Assembly (NCBI GenBank): GCA_963575745.1 | Contig: CAUYUJ010003891.1 | Coordinates: 1,358,517-1,422,516, forward strand | Length of the DNA stretch: 64,000 nucleotides | DNA from: Prorocentrum cordatum | Taxonomy: Eukaryota; Sar; Dinophyceae; Prorocentrales; Prorocentraceae | Reading direction: 5' to 3' | Shown: positions 50,385-61,640 of the stretch, one piece after another | Layout: each line of letters begins with the position of its first letter | How positions within the stretch are numbered: position 1 is the first letter of the stretch | Translations under genes and position numbers: made by a program | Notes under the pieces: generated by a model | Seen by the model: the letters and a program-made list of their open reading frames with translations, nothing else | The model's database searches: none | Told to the model about the DNA's origin: nothing

Positions 50385-50970
50385 GGATGTTCAGCATATC
50401 ATCAGCGTCAATCTTCTAGATTTCTTGGGCTGTGTCTTGGACCCGCCCGAGAATGCGCTGGCGTCTAGCAAACTCGGAGAGACGACAAAACTCACGAAGC
50501 TAGGATCAGGCCACAGGATGGCAGACATTGCGAGGGCACTCCGGCCCGGGGCATCCGCGCCAGCCGGAGCGCTTCAGAGGTGGCCGTTCCTCTCAGCCAA
50601 CTCGTTCGAATATTCTGGCGGCCCAGTGCAGCACATGTCAGACGCAGGTGCCGTGAGGCGCTACATCCATCTTATCATCTGCTGTGTCATCGGTTTAGGT
50701 ATCGCTTCAAGAGGACACCGATCCCGCAGAAGGGGCCCCAGGAACTCCGATTTCAAGGCCCACCTTAAGGACCCAGATGCCCAGCAGATCCCAGATCCCG
50801 AGGGCCCCGAAGACCTCCAGAGGGACGCTCGCGAGGAGCACTTAGGGATAGCGGACGCGGAGAACGTCTTCAGTTTCACAGACCACTCCGGGGTATACCC
50901 GACGGAGTTCGAGAGCAATTGCGAGGACCTCTCGAGGGTAGAGCAGTACCAGCATCAGTCACGGGCTTAG
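50341..50970 (+). pseudogene. Copia protease C-terminal half, shifted frame
   Basis: Continues the protease-like region in another frame: FGVLGIIVTAVLAED, HIISVNLLDFLGCVLDPPEN, KLTKLGSGHRMADI. This resembles the second lobe and flap-distal region of retroviral-type aspartic proteases. Afterwards it is low-complexity acidic text (HLKDPDAQQIPDPEGPEDL) to TAG 50968-50970. Confidence 0.55.
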
Positions 50971-51217
50971 CAGGGCCTAGCAGAACCAGATCGGGGCTTA
51001 GTTGGGGACTATCACACTAAGGTGATCCAGAGGGAGCTCGCCAAGGCTGAATTCGCAACTCGGGCAACGTCGAGAAACAGGACGCCACCCCGTAGAAGCG
51101 GTCTTCCCCAATGGGTCACAGCTCTCGCTTCCGTTGCGTTTTTTGGTTCGAAGCCTTTCAGCAGCGATAATTTTGAGACCAACCGTTCTCTCCCCGGCCC
51201 AAATCAGAGACGGGGCA

Positions 51218-52531
51218 ATGCCATCCATCAGTCCTGATGACGCTGATGCCCCTCAGCGCCGCAGGCATGGTCCGCGGAGGGCCGAAAAAGATCCGTCCGA
51301 TTCTCCGTCGAAGGAAGAGCGGATTCGCCAGTTACAGGAACAGCTTCGCCAGGTCCAGCGAGAGTACGAGGAGTTGACCAACGGTATGGAGGACGAGGCG
51401 GGGGCACACCCGCAGGAGACTGCGGCAGCGGCAGCTTCGACCCACTGGGTTGGCACCAGCAGCAGCAGCAGCTCGGGCGCAGCCGCAGCAGCAGCACCAG
51501 GAGCAGGAGCAGCAGCGGCGGCCCCAGGAGGATGTGTCAGCCCAGGCTGGCCTCAGCAGCATCCGCAGATACGCCAGAAGCCCATGCCGAAGGGCAGACC
51601 AACAGCATCGAATATTCCCTTCAAACCGCCTCCTCAATGCGACCATCCTGCAGACCGGAGGCAGCCATGCGGAAATCAGCACGGGCGTGGTTTCAAGTGC
51701 GGACTATGCGGCTATCGTCTGGAGTGGACGCCTCGGGGACAGGAGGGTGGCGCTCCAGCCGAGCGGCCCGAGTCGGCAGCTCAGGCAGCCCGTCGGGCCG
51801 CCGCCGCAGCGGAGAGGACCCTCCAGATGCTTCGGGAGAAGGAGGGTGTCGTCGACGGTGCGGCGATCCTCAACGCTGCGAACGGGATCTCAGCGATGAT
51901 GACCTCACTCTCGCACCATCTTCAGCATCTACCCGAGGGACTACAGCTCTTGTCCAACATCCAGCCGGTCATCGAGCAGATGCAGCAGCTTGTTGCGTCC
52001 AACCAGATTGGCAGCAACAGTCAGCTAGAAGAGGGACTCAAACAAGTGTATCAATCAGTGGTCCACATTCAGCGCATGCTCGGCGCCTTCGAGAACTTCG
52101 GAGAGTCCATCGACTCGATCGCCGACGAGCTGACCGCGATGCAGCTCGAGACGACATCAATGCATCAGGCAGTCGACCACACGCTGAATCTTCTAGTGCA
52201 GGTGGCATCGTCCGTCACCGCGATGGTGCACACGTTGAATCATCACATGGCGGCCAGTTCCAGCGGCGGGGGCGGCTGGCAGGGCGGGGACCCGTGGACT
52301 CCCACAGTCCCCATGCCCGTCGTGCCGACTCAGCTCGGGCACTGGGCGGCGCCACTGGAGCAGCCGCCGGCCAAATCGCCTCCTCAGGCGATGCCGCCAG
52401 CCAAGCCATCCCCAACTCAGGCGACGACTCAGCCAATGCAGGCAGGGATCTGCTCGATTCCCGAGGGTTCACAGGAGGGGGATACGACCTCCTCCACCAC
52501 CACATCGATCGGCACTTGGGACTTGGTGTAG
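51218..52531 (+). pseudogene. Copia pol spacer with Cys/His motif
   Basis: From ATG 51218: charged coil (EERIRQLQEQLRQVQREYEE), Ala/Gln/Ser-rich linker, then a metal-binding-like motif CDHPADRRQPCGNQHGRG followed by CGLC, and a long helical region (HHLQHLPEGLQLLSNIQPVI, FGESIDSIADELTAMQL). I associate this CxHP...GNxH...CxxC module with the region between protease and integrase in dinoflagellate copia elements. Role unknown. Ends at TAG 52529-52531. In an intact element it would be part of one polyprotein. Confidence 0.55.
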
Positions 52532-52909
52532 ATCATTCCTCGTGCCGCTGTCACCCTCGCCACAGGGCAAGGGATTCCATGTTGCGACGCATGAGCGTCG
52601 CAAGCTCGTTCGCCGCCGGCATTTACCAGAAAAGCGGGAAGAGAGGAAGGCCCTCCAGAACACCAAAGGGGGCCCTGGAGTTTCCCAGTAGGCTTCCCGG
52701 GCTTTCAGGCCGGATCGGAAGGCGACGGGGCTTTTGCCACGACTGGGCGGGGCTCGAAAAACGCGGGGGGCGGTCTTCTCGAGAGTTGGCTTGATGGTGA
52801 CCGGTTTAAAGACGACCATGAGTCGGCCTGGGGACCCAGGGTCCGGAGGGCCCTTGATCGGCAACTTGGGGCCCGCGGATGCCCGCGTCCCGGAGCGTTC
52901 ATCGCGGGA

Positions 52910-53560
52910 CAGGCTACCAAGGCCAAGACCTGTTTTATGGAGGTCTTCTCTCCCCCTCGCATAGCCCCCGGAGTGGAAAAGAGAGGGGGGCGTCTGGGTT
53001 CGAGTGCGAGTTTTGACAGGCTGATCGGATGGGATTCGGGGGTCAAAGAACATGTTCGGCATCTCTGGCGAGAAACCGAGAAGAACGATCCCGAAACGAT
53101 CTGGCTGAGCTCGGAATGCAGGGTCTTTTCCGCGATCAACGCAATCGAGATCGTCGCGATCCCCAAAGATGGCACCAACAGGTCCTCGAGGGTCTCAGAG
53201 ATCTCACGCTGTGTATGGACATCGCGAAATACCAACACTCGAGAGGCAGGTTCTTTGTATTTGAGCATCCCCTGTACGCTAGCTCGTGGCACATTGAGGT
53301 CGTCCAGCTGATATTCTCTCTCCCCTCCGTTAGACGACTAAGGGTCGATCTGTGCGTTTTCGAGCTACGAGTGGGCAACCGGGGCCTCCACAAGAAGCCC
53401 ACCGGACTGTTGACTAACCATCCTAGGGTGTTGTCCTTGCTGGACGGGAGATTGTGCACGGGTGGCCATAGACGCGCCATTCTCGAGGGAGGCCACCAGA
53501 CCTCCAGGGCTGCCATTTACTCGAGTAAATTCGCGAGGGCTGCCGCGAGAGCCATCGTTG
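52910..53560 (+). pseudogene. C5-MTase-like domain in copia pol
   Basis: Two frames. The first reads MEVFSPPRIAPGVEKRGGRL (motif-I-like), SASFDRLIGWD, then ETIWLSSECRVFSAIN, which aligns with the LSPPC..FS catalytic motif: Cys kept, PP replaced by SE. A frame change near 53125 leads to LTLCMDIAKYQ, RFFVFEHPLYASSW (motif-VI-like EHP), LCVFELRVG and KPTGLLTNHPRVLSLL. The order and spacing fit the MTase-like module I know from dinoflagellate copia elements. No QxRxR motif VIII is visible. Inactive as sequenced because of the shift and the altered motif IV. Confidence 0.6.
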
Positions 53561-53759
53561 AGCACTGGGGCGGGTCCGACCAGAAAGTCAGGCCTACGTG
53601 GGCCCAGCTGGTTGACGAAAGCTTTCCTGCGGTGGTGGCTGGAGAAGGTCTGGGAACCATTCCTGAGGAAGAGAAAGTCGGGGGGAGTGAAGCGAGCGAC
53701 GATGACGAGCCTGAGACCAGACCCCAACAATCCTCCAAGGGTGTTGAAACCCCAGATGA

Positions 53760-55100
53760 AGAACCTAGCGAGGACGAGAAGAGACTTCTGTATAATATTC
53801 CTGTGAACATGGGGCACCCCGATTCACGCAATTTTTGTCGCGTGCTCAGGGCTGGGGGAGTCAAAGCTCACTTAATCCGATGGGTCCGCCACAAGTTTCA
53901 GTGCTCGGAGTGCGAGGAGAGAAGTAGGCAGGGCACGCACCGACGGGTTGCGTTGCCACGCACTTTTCGCTTCAACCACATAGTTGGCGTGGATCTTTTC
54001 CACCTGGAGTTCCTGGGTCAATCGGTTCCTTTTCTTAACGTGGTCGACCACGATCGAGCCTTCAGGTCTGCGCCCGCGCGGCAGACGCCAGAGCGGCCAC
54101 GGTGTGGTCGGGATTCGTGCAGTCTTGGATTAGACCCCTGGGCGCCCCCCACTTTTGCATCTCGGATGGGGGCTCCGAGTACGGAGGGCGATTCGCTAGG
54201 GGACATGAGCGCTGGGGGGTCAAGCACCATGTTTGCGACGCTGACTCCCCGTGTCAAAACGGGAGAGTCGAGCGCCACGGAGGGTGGATAAAAGAGCGCG
54301 TGCGCCAAGAAGTCGACTCGGGTCCCGGGGCCCCGGTGTCGTTGGAGGAGCTGGATACCCTCGCGTACGAGTTGACGGCCCACAAGAACAGGTTCTGGCA
54401 CAGAGGGGGTGTCTCCCCATTGCAGTTAGTCTTCGGGGAAAATCCCAGGCTCCCGCGCGAGCTGCTCTCCGACGACGCCTCTGGTCTCCCGGGCTGGCAG
54501 GGTCTGACCCGCAATCCAGCCGAGCTGGACGAGGCTGGCGCGGAGTTCTGCCGTGCTCAGGAAATCAGAGCGGCCGCCAGAAGGCTAGCTATGGAAGCCA
54601 CGGCCAGAGAGAAGATTAGCAAGGCTTCCCGAGCCAGGACCCCCAACCCCACGAACTACACGCCTGGCCAGTGGGTGTACGTCTGGCGCCACATGGCGAG
54701 AGCCACGTCCCCGGCCGACAGCCTTGGACGACGCCGAGATGGTTGGTGTGGCCCCGGGGTGGTGGTTCTGGCGGAGGGTGGAACCGTGCGGGTCGCCGTT
54801 AGAGCTAGACTTTGGAAATGTTCGGCAGAACAGATCCGCCTCGCCAGCCCCGAAGAAGAATGCGGCATACAATTGGCCCAATCCCCGCAGTGGCAAGAAC
54901 TGATGCGTCAGGCCCACGCCCGGAGGGCCACGGCTGTCGACGTCCAGAGAGAGGGACCTCCTCCCGAGGACGCTTGGGACGATGCCGTTCGAAGGGAGCT
55001 GGATTCGGGTCCTCAGCTCCCCGGGGCGCCATGCCCTTCCCCTCGAGAGGGAGCCCCCGCTCCAGGGACGCGGCGCACCGACGGAACACCTGACACTTGA
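53760..55100 (+). pseudogene. int: Copia integrase, one frameshift
   Basis: The zinc-binding N-terminus has NMGHPDSRNFCRVLR and FQCSECEE. The catalytic core has VGVDLFHLEFLG (first Asp), a frame change near 54066, ARAATVWSGFVQSW, FCISDGGSEYGG (second Asp) and QNGRVERHGGWIKE (Glu), so D, D and E are all present. A GKGKP-type C-terminal region follows (NRFWHRGGVSPLQLVFG, TPGQWVYVWRHM, GPGVVVLAEGGTVRVAV). Stop TGA 55098-55100. In an intact copy it inserts the cDNA. Confidence 0.75.
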
Positions 55101-55815
55101 TCCCGCCCAGGCTCCAGGAGCGATTTTCCGATGCAGCCCCGGAGGGGCTCCGTCTGAGAACGGATCTATGGAGGCCCAGGCGGGATCAGAGGTGACGCGG
55201 GTTCCGTCAACCGTGGGGCCCGAGGAGAGTTCAGGCCAGTCGTCTCCCCGCGGAGGCAGCGCGCCCGTGCAAGGATCGAGGAGCGAGGAAGTTGAGCCTA
55301 CCCACACTCCCGCTCTCGTGCCTTCCGAGCCACCTGACCTCCCTCCCGACGAGGGGCGGGGCTCTGAGGATCCCGCGGGAGATCGCCCGGAGCCACGACC
55401 GGAATCGCCTCCAGCACGCACGGGGGAGCCAGTCACCCAGACCCCGAGACCGAGAAGGCCCACCCAGCCCCAGGACGTCCCAGCATGCATTCTGAGATCT
55501 CGCAATGGTCGAGCTGCCAGCGAGCCTCTCGACAAGAGGGTAAGGATCGAGCCACCCCCTGGCCTCTCGGAACCATCCACTCCTCGCCCTGCTGCCCCCC
55601 CCTCCTCCTCGTCCTCCGCTGCCAGAGTTCCGGAGATTCAGAGCCGCACCGAGCCTCGCCGAAGCGTGAGCGACATGGTCAAGGCTCTGGGAGCGGGACG
55701 TCGACCAGGCCTCTCGAGGTCTCCACCCAGAGAGCCAGAGAGGAGAGAGGAGCAGGAGGAAGTGGATTTCTCTTTGGTTCCGGTCGGCGAGGTCGGGCCA
55801 GGTCTCCAGGACTAG
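54982..55815 (+). pseudogene. Pro/Ser/Glu-rich linker between integrase and RT
   Basis: Pro-rich low-complexity frame (PSEPPDLPPDEGRGSEDPA, LRSRNGRAASEPLDKRVRIE, EEQEEVDFSLVPVGEVG) to TAG 55813-55815. It is typical of the variable region between integrase and RT in copia elements. Another frame change leads into the RT. Confidence 0.5.
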
Positions 55816-55816
55816 G

Positions 55817-56476
55817 GAGCAGCTCGGGGAAACGTACGCCGCCAGTAGAGGAGGTGAGGTTACTCTCAAGAACCTCACCCGGGCCGAGCGGGCCAAGTTT
55901 CAGGCCTCAGACGATAAGGAATGGAAGTCCATGGTCGAGGCAGGGGCTGTGGAGGTCCTGGGGCCGAAGGAGGCGGAAGTCGCGCGGAAGGAGTGTCCGG
56001 ACCGGATCATCTCGAGCAGGATGGTCCGCAGGTGGGGGCCGGTGGAGGGCGCGCGTAAAGAACCCGAGGCAAAGTCCCGCTGGCGTGTGCACGGCCACAA
56101 GGGCCCAGACGCTGGATCTCTGCAGGTGCATTCCCCGACGCCACAAACATCGAGTATCGCCCTGTTTGTGCACGTTCTCATGAACCTCGGCATGAGGACC
56201 GACATCGCCGACGTGAAAAATGCCTTCTGCCAATCTGACAAGATGGTGAGGTCCCAGGGTGAGATCTTTGTTGAACCGTGTGACGGCGTCCACCTTCCGG
56301 CCGGCTCCATCGTGCGTCTCAAAGTTAATGTGCATGGCCTCGATGATGCACCAGTAGCATGTAGACGAACCGTCGTGTCATTCCTGGAACAACAATCTTC
56401 TCTCGGACCCTGCTCGAGCCATGCTGGTGGTGTCGCTACGGACCCAAAGGAGAGTTGCACAATATGGTCCTACTAG
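55817..56476 (+). pseudogene. pol: Copia RT, fingers and palm part 1
   Basis: Reads LTRAERAKFQASDDKEWKSM, RIISSRMVRRW, KSRWRVHGHKGPDAGSLQVH, and motif A DIADVKNAFCQSDKM with the catalytic Asp. Next are EIFVEPCDGVHLPAGSIVRL and NVHGLDDAPVACRRTV. The frame is lost near 56400 before the YVDD box. Confidence 0.75.
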
Positions 56477-57819
56477 AGGTCGATGACTGCTTCATCGGGA
56501 GCCTCACGGAAGAAAGTCGGAAGTGGTTTCGAGAGCGTCTTGAATCAAGATTCCGTTTTGGAAAATATCGCAATTGTCATGCAGGGCCAGTAGACTACGC
56601 TGGTAGGCGGGTGACCATAGACCCGAACCGGGCCACTATCGATATGGAAAAATATTTACTGGAGGAACTTCGGCTCATATCTCTCGCCAAAGGTAGGCTC
56701 GGCGCCCGAGACACTCCCTTGGAGGACGACGAGTTCAAGGCACTACGCTCTCTCGCTTATAAATTTAACTGGATAGGCCGGGAAGCTCGTCCAGAGGCCT
56801 CGGGACCGGCGAGTATTCTCGCCGGCCGTCTCAAAGCAGCCACCACCGGAGACGTCGGCCTGGCCAACATGCTTGTCAAGCACCTCAGGGCCACCGCTTC
56901 CCGTGGTATCATTGCGTGGAAGCTCAATCCAGAACGCATGTCCTTTGCCTCGTTCTCAGATGCGGGGGGCATAGGTGGACCCGGCCTGGGCGACGATCGA
57001 GGTCTCCCAGAAGATCCCACACAGGGTGCTTGGATGGTACTGGCCTGCGACAAGAGCATCGCTGAGAACCGATGTGTCAAGGCATCAATACTCGGCTGGC
57101 GCAGCTCCAAGCTGCGCCGCAAAGTACCATCCACCTTAGCTGGAGAGACACGAGCTCTGGCGGCAGCTATTGCCGAGGTCGAATACCTCCAGATACTGTA
57201 TCGTGATGTGGTCTTTCGAGATGTGACTATTCGGGACCAGCGCAGATGTTCCGGCCCATGTACTACTGCACTACGTCGTGAGTGCCGACTGGGCGCTCGA
57301 GAGGGTCAGATTCACATCGTGGATGCAAAATCTATATATGAGACTATGCTCAAGGAGGGCAACGCCAGTGCAAAAGACCGCCGCACGGCGATCGACCTAG
57401 CTATCATATGTGAAGCACTGGAACAGGCTTCAGGACGTATCCGCTGGATACCCCACGGGAGAATGCCTGTGGATGCGCTCACTAAAGACGACGCGACCAA
57501 GTGCAATGCCGCACTTTTCGATCTGATGACCAGCGGGAGGATAGTATTGGTGGACGAGGGGGTCGAGGTGGATAGGAGGCGGGAGGACCCAGGCCTCAAG
57601 AACAGATCCCAGGCGGCCTCCCGGAAGTTTCCGGACAGTCAGGTCGTCAGCGTCGTGTGTGCCCAGGAGGATCCTCCACATCCAGGTCCCGGAGTACGGC
57701 CAGTCTTCGGTGGTGGTGGTGTGGTTGGTGGTCTTTCCTCCTCTTCTTCCTTTCCCCCCTGCACTCCTCCTTGTCTGCTTCGGCCGGCCAGCGTCAGCCT
57801 CTTCGATTTCGATTTTTAG
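56455..57819 (+). pseudogene. pol: Copia RT part 2 and RNase H
   Basis: Starts at LLEVDDCFIG (VDD catalytic box), then ESRFRFGKYRNCHAG, DMEKYLLEELRLISLAKGR and the thumb/connection. RNase H has FASFSDAGG (first Asp), LAGETRALAAAIAEVEYLQ (Glu), HIVDAKSIYETMLKEG (Asp) and RIRWIPHGRMPVDALTK. The tail is Gly/Val/Ser-rich to TAG 57817-57819. All catalytic residues are visible in this piece. Confidence 0.8.
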
Positions 57820-57937
57820 TGATTGATCTTTGAGCCATCCGCCTGGAGACAGGCAAGGAGACCTTGACGAATTCAGGTGCTGTCTGTCCCAAGGACAGGC
57901 CGTCGGACACAGGTTCGACGGGCAGAATCCTCATTGA

Positions 57938-57964
57938 TTCTTGTAGCTGCTGAACCTACAAGAA
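57938..57964 (+). other. Hairpin next to the 3' LTR
   Basis: 9-bp perfect stem TTCTTGTAG/CTACAAGAA with a 9-nt loop, 11 bp before the 3' LTR. The purine stretch AAGTCTGGGGCA between it and the LTR is the likely polypurine tract. Confidence 0.6.
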
Positions 57965-57975
57965 AGTCTGGGGCA

Positions 57976-58082
57976 TGTGGATGCCATCCAGATTTTAACC
58001 CCTAGGTTCAGCATTTGGAGAGTCCGATCGTTTCGCGTTCTGGCTCAAGGGAAAAACATCCCAGGGGCGATCTGCTGCCACA
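57976..58082 (+). repeat. 3' LTR, 107 bp
   Basis: Matches the 52-bp 5' LTR at both ends (TGTGG... and ...CCACA) but carries 55 bp more in the middle. Followed by the target duplication TGCC. Confidence 0.75.
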
Positions 58083-58980
58083 TGCCGAACCTACGGAAAT
58101 TCTTACGCATTGATTGGAGGTTATACGAAACCTCTCAGCTGTGAGATAAATCGATCCTGTGGTCGATCTCCTGCTCGAATAGGGGGCTGACTTGCCCTCC
58201 CATGCCGTTCGCTGCCTTGGGCTCGGGAGCCACTGCGTTTCCCCGGCCTGGGCTTCTGACGTGGTCCTGGCTGGCCCGGGTTTGCGCTGATTTGGGTCGG
58301 CTCGTCCACGAAAAAGCTCGGCGTCACCCCAACTTATGAATACTATGTGCGCGTCGCCCCCACAGCGGCGACGCGCGCGCCGGGAAATATTGTAGCATAT
58401 GCTCGGTGGTGGGCGTTTTCTGGCCATGCCGTTCGGGAAACGATGTACTACAAGACGGTTGTGCTATATGTTTGTGTCGGACCCACGCCTCCCTCAGAGT
58501 CCCAGAAAGCACCACCACGAAGAAATTTACGATCTAGGCTTTCGGTGTTTTGCCGCCTATTTCGACTGGCTTGTCGTCGCCAGGCTTCTCGACGCCACGG
58601 CTGGATGCTGGATTCCCTTTGAGATTCTGGTCAGAATGCGGTCCGTGGTTTTATCTTCCAAGAGAAAAGTCGCCATGAAGAGAAGGTGGCCTTGTGGGAA
58701 ACGGTCCCGATCCGTTATCCGCAAGGGCTTCGCCCCCTGCCGCCGGCCCCATCTCTCGGAGAATGGGCCATGGAAGAGCTAAGTCATGAGGCCTTGGCGC
58801 TGTCGTGAAACAGTATCGAAACTTCATGCGAAGCCGATTCGCAATCAGCAAAAACAACTGATCACAACAGGGGTTACCACACCTGGCGATTGGTAAGACG
58901 TGTATGGTTTACGGGTTTGGTTGCCACACCTTGCGATTAAAGGGCCGAAGGAGTTCTCGCAGTTTGGGTTGCCACGCCTT
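58083..58980. other. No gene recognised
   Basis: Unremarkable sequence 3' of the copia element. No domain, sustained codon pattern or repeat array until about 58880, where GGTTGCCACACCTTGCGATT-like phrases begin. Confidence 0.5.
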
Positions 58981-59002
58981 GCGATGGATGTGCGTGAAGG
59001 GT

Positions 59003-59658
59003 GGCACCGAACTTCAGAAATGTGCCAAATCCCCAGTGTTTTTGGATCCTGACCCCGCGGATCTGCATGAGGGGTGGCGCCGAATTTCAGAAATGTGGCA
59101 AATCCCATGTGTTTTTGGACCCTGACCCCGCGGATCTGCGTGAGGGGTGGCACCGAATTTCAGAAATGTGGCAAATCCCATGTGTTTTTGGACCCTGACC
59201 CCGCGGATCTGCGTGAGGGGTGGCACCGAATTTCAGAAATGTGGCAAATCCCTTGTGTTTTTGGACCCTGACCCCGCGGATCTGCGTGAGGGGTGGCACC
59301 GAATTTCAGAAATGTGGCAAATCCCTTGTGTTTTTGGACCCTGACCCCGCGGATCTGCGTGAGGGGTGGCACCGAATTTCAGAAATGTGGCAAATCCCTT
59401 GTGTTTTTGGACCCTGACCCCGCGGATCTGCGTGAGGGGTGGCACCGAATTTCAGAAATGTTGCAAATCCCCTGTGTTTTTGGACCCTGACCCCGCGGAT
59501 CTGCGTGAGGGGTGGCACCGAATTTCAGAAATGTGCAAATCCCATGTGTTTTTGGACCCTGACCCCGCGGATCTGCGTGAGGGGTGGCACCGAATTTCAG
59601 AAATGTGGCAAATCCCTGTGTTTTTGGACCCTGACCCCGCGGATCTGCGTGAGGGGTG
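59003..59658 (+). repeat. Nine tandem 73-bp repeats
   Basis: Units begin GGCACCGAATTTCAGAAATG and end GCGGATCTGCGTGAGGGGT. Most are 73 bp, the last two a base or so shorter, and the inner units are nearly identical. 73 is not a multiple of three, so the same DNA is read in all frames and no conserved protein is implied. A related phrase precedes the array at 58880-59000. Confidence 0.95.
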
Positions 59659-60235
59659 TCGATTTCGAGCCCCCCCAGCAATTCAGACAACGCGCCCAGG
59701 AGACGCTAAAAGTCTTGTTTGGGCCTCCCCCCCCCTCGCGCGGTCAATCAACTAGTTACAGTAACCAGCAAGAAGCAGAACTGTAACACTGGAAACTACA
59801 AGCTACAACTGGTACAGGAAACTGCGAACCCGCGCCTACAGCCTGGTGGCCCCACAAGGGGGCCGGCGGATTTTCTGGCTCCGGGGACCCCAGGCCTAGC
59901 CGTCAAACATCGAAACCAATCTTGGGAAAGGCGCCGGAGCTTTCCGCGACGAGGGTGGTCGGAAGCTTTGCTGGAAAGGAGTCGAGCGCAAGCGAAAACA
60001 TCATGAACATAGCGGAGGGCCGTGCCGATTTCTTGTGTCGGCACTGGGCCCCTGGGCGCGCCCCGTCCTCTGAAGAGGTGTAAACGGGGAGGTGGGTCTA
60101 GCGGCGACCCTGACCGAAATCCGCGCGGACTCCGAACGTTCATGCGAGTTTAATTTATTCAATCGCTTCGCTCACTCCGCCGGCCCATGTTGCATGATCG
60201 CTACTGCTTCGCCGTGGGCCCGGAGCCATTGTGGC
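59659..60235. other. No gene recognised
   Basis: Mixed sequence between the 73-bp array and a GGA tract. No coding signal or clear repeat. Confidence 0.45.
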
Positions 60236-60412
60236 GCCGCCGAGGAGGAGGAAGATGAGGATGGGGAAGGGGAGGGGAGGAGGAGGATATGATGAGAAGG
60301 AGAGGAGGAAGATGAAGAGAAGTAGGAGGACGAGGAGGAGGAGGAGGAGGACGAGGAGGAGGAGGCGGAGGAGGAGGAGGAGGAGGAGGAAGGGGAAGGG
60401 GCGGAGGAGGAA
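60236..60412. repeat. (GGA)n microsatellite
   Basis: GGA/GAGGAA run of about 175 bp. Confidence 0.95.
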
Positions 60413-60449
60413 GCCTCTCGTTGGCATCTTGTGTTGCTCTTGGGGCCAA

Positions 60450-60855
60450 AAAGGGTCGTCGTCAAGATGCTTCTTTGGGAGGCCTCTTGGAGTCTTTTGA
60501 GAAGCCGTTCGGGGGCGCCTGGGCGGTTTTTTTGACTACTGGGGCCTCTTGGGGCCTCTTTTGGGCTTCCTGGGGGCCTCCTGGGGCCTATTTTGGGCCT
60601 CTTGGCGGCATCTTGGGGCCTCTTGGGGGCCTCTTGGGGGCCTCTGGGGGCTTCTTGGGGTCCTCTTGAGGCGGAAGGCTCGAGTTTTCGGTTCGTGGCC
60701 CCCCTCTTGGGCCCCTCTTGGGGCCGTCTTGGGGCCGTTTTGGGCCGTCTCGGGCGCCTCTTGGGCCGTCTCGGGGCCCTCTTGGGCCCTGTTGGGGCCC
60801 TCTTGGAAGCCTCTTGGCCCGTCTTGGGGCGCTCTTGGGGGCCTCTTGGGAGGAA
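60450..60855. repeat. CTTGGGG-type minisatellite
   Basis: Imperfect GGCCTCTTGGGG and CGTCTTGGGGC units. Gly/Leu/Ser/Trp-rich frames are artefacts. Confidence 0.85.
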
Positions 60856-61279
60856 GAGGAGAAAATGGAGGAGAGGGAGGTGGGGCAGGGATATGAGGGA
60901 GGGAGGGACGGATAGAAGGAGGTGGAGGCGGAGGATGATGAGGGCGACCACTTCGAGGAGGATGGGGCCAGTCGTGCTTGACATCCCACATCACACACGT
61001 TGCCGAATGCATACACATGTGGGCCGATTGGGGATCGGTGGTGCATGCGCTGTCTTTCCATTATTCATATTTTTTGGTTGCGTTTACAGAAGACACGCAA
61101 CAGACAAACTTTCAGAATTCACGCTGACCCCCAAAGCCCCCCCACACATTTCCAGGACCATCCCACGCTCATCCTCATCCAATCGAAATCGGAGGAAAAC
61201 GCAGTGAAGGATCCAAGGGTGGGGGACGCGAGGAAAAACTGAGTGTTGGGGATATGGGGAGGGGGCATTTCGGAGAGCT

Positions 61280-61640
61280 CCTGGATGTTTTTGGGAGTCT
61301 CTTCTGGGAGCGTCAAGGAGCTTCTCAGGAGGAGTACTTGTGACCCTTTTGGGAGCCATTGGGGGCTTCTGGGCAGCTTCTTGGGAGCTCTTGGAGGCCT
61401 CGTGGGGTCTTGGGAGCCCTTGGAAGCTTCTCTCTTTTTTTTTGGGGGGGGGTCTGCCTGGCCTCCTGGGAGCTTCCTGGGGGTCTCTTGGGGGCCTCTT
61501 GGGGTTTTCTTGCGGCCTGTTGGGGGCCTCTTGGGGCTCTGGGGGCTTCGTGGGGCTACTTGGGGGCTTGTAGGGGCCTTTCGGGGGCGTGTTTGGGCGG
61601 GGGGCTCAAAGTTTCCGTTCAGGTTGCCCTTGTGGACCTC
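61280..61640. repeat. CTTGGGG-type minisatellite
   Basis: Imperfect TTGGGGGCCTC and TTGGGAGC units, grading into the longer tandem repeat to its right. Confidence 0.8.

Larger units (their letters stand above)
28527..58082 (+). mobile_element. Ty1/copia retrotransposon, 29.6 kb including a 19.8-kb intron
   Basis: The ends are short LTRs beginning TGTGG and ending CCACA. A 4-bp direct duplication TGCC flanks it (28523-28526 and 58083-58086). A Met-tRNA-like primer site sits 3 nt inside the 5' LTR. The domain order is gag, zinc knuckle, protease-like region, zinc-motif spacer, C5-MTase-like domain, integrase, Pro-rich linker, RT, RNase H. That is copia order (integrase before RT), with the MTase-like insertion I associate with dinoflagellate copia elements. 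Removing 29371-49152 leaves about 9.8 kb. About eight frame changes in the 49-58 kb part mean the copy is not functional as sequenced, unless some are assembly errors. Confidence 0.85.

Noticed and set aside
59003-59658. CRISPR-like array
   Set aside because: The 73-bp units are contiguous with no unique spacers, and the sequence context is eukaryotic.
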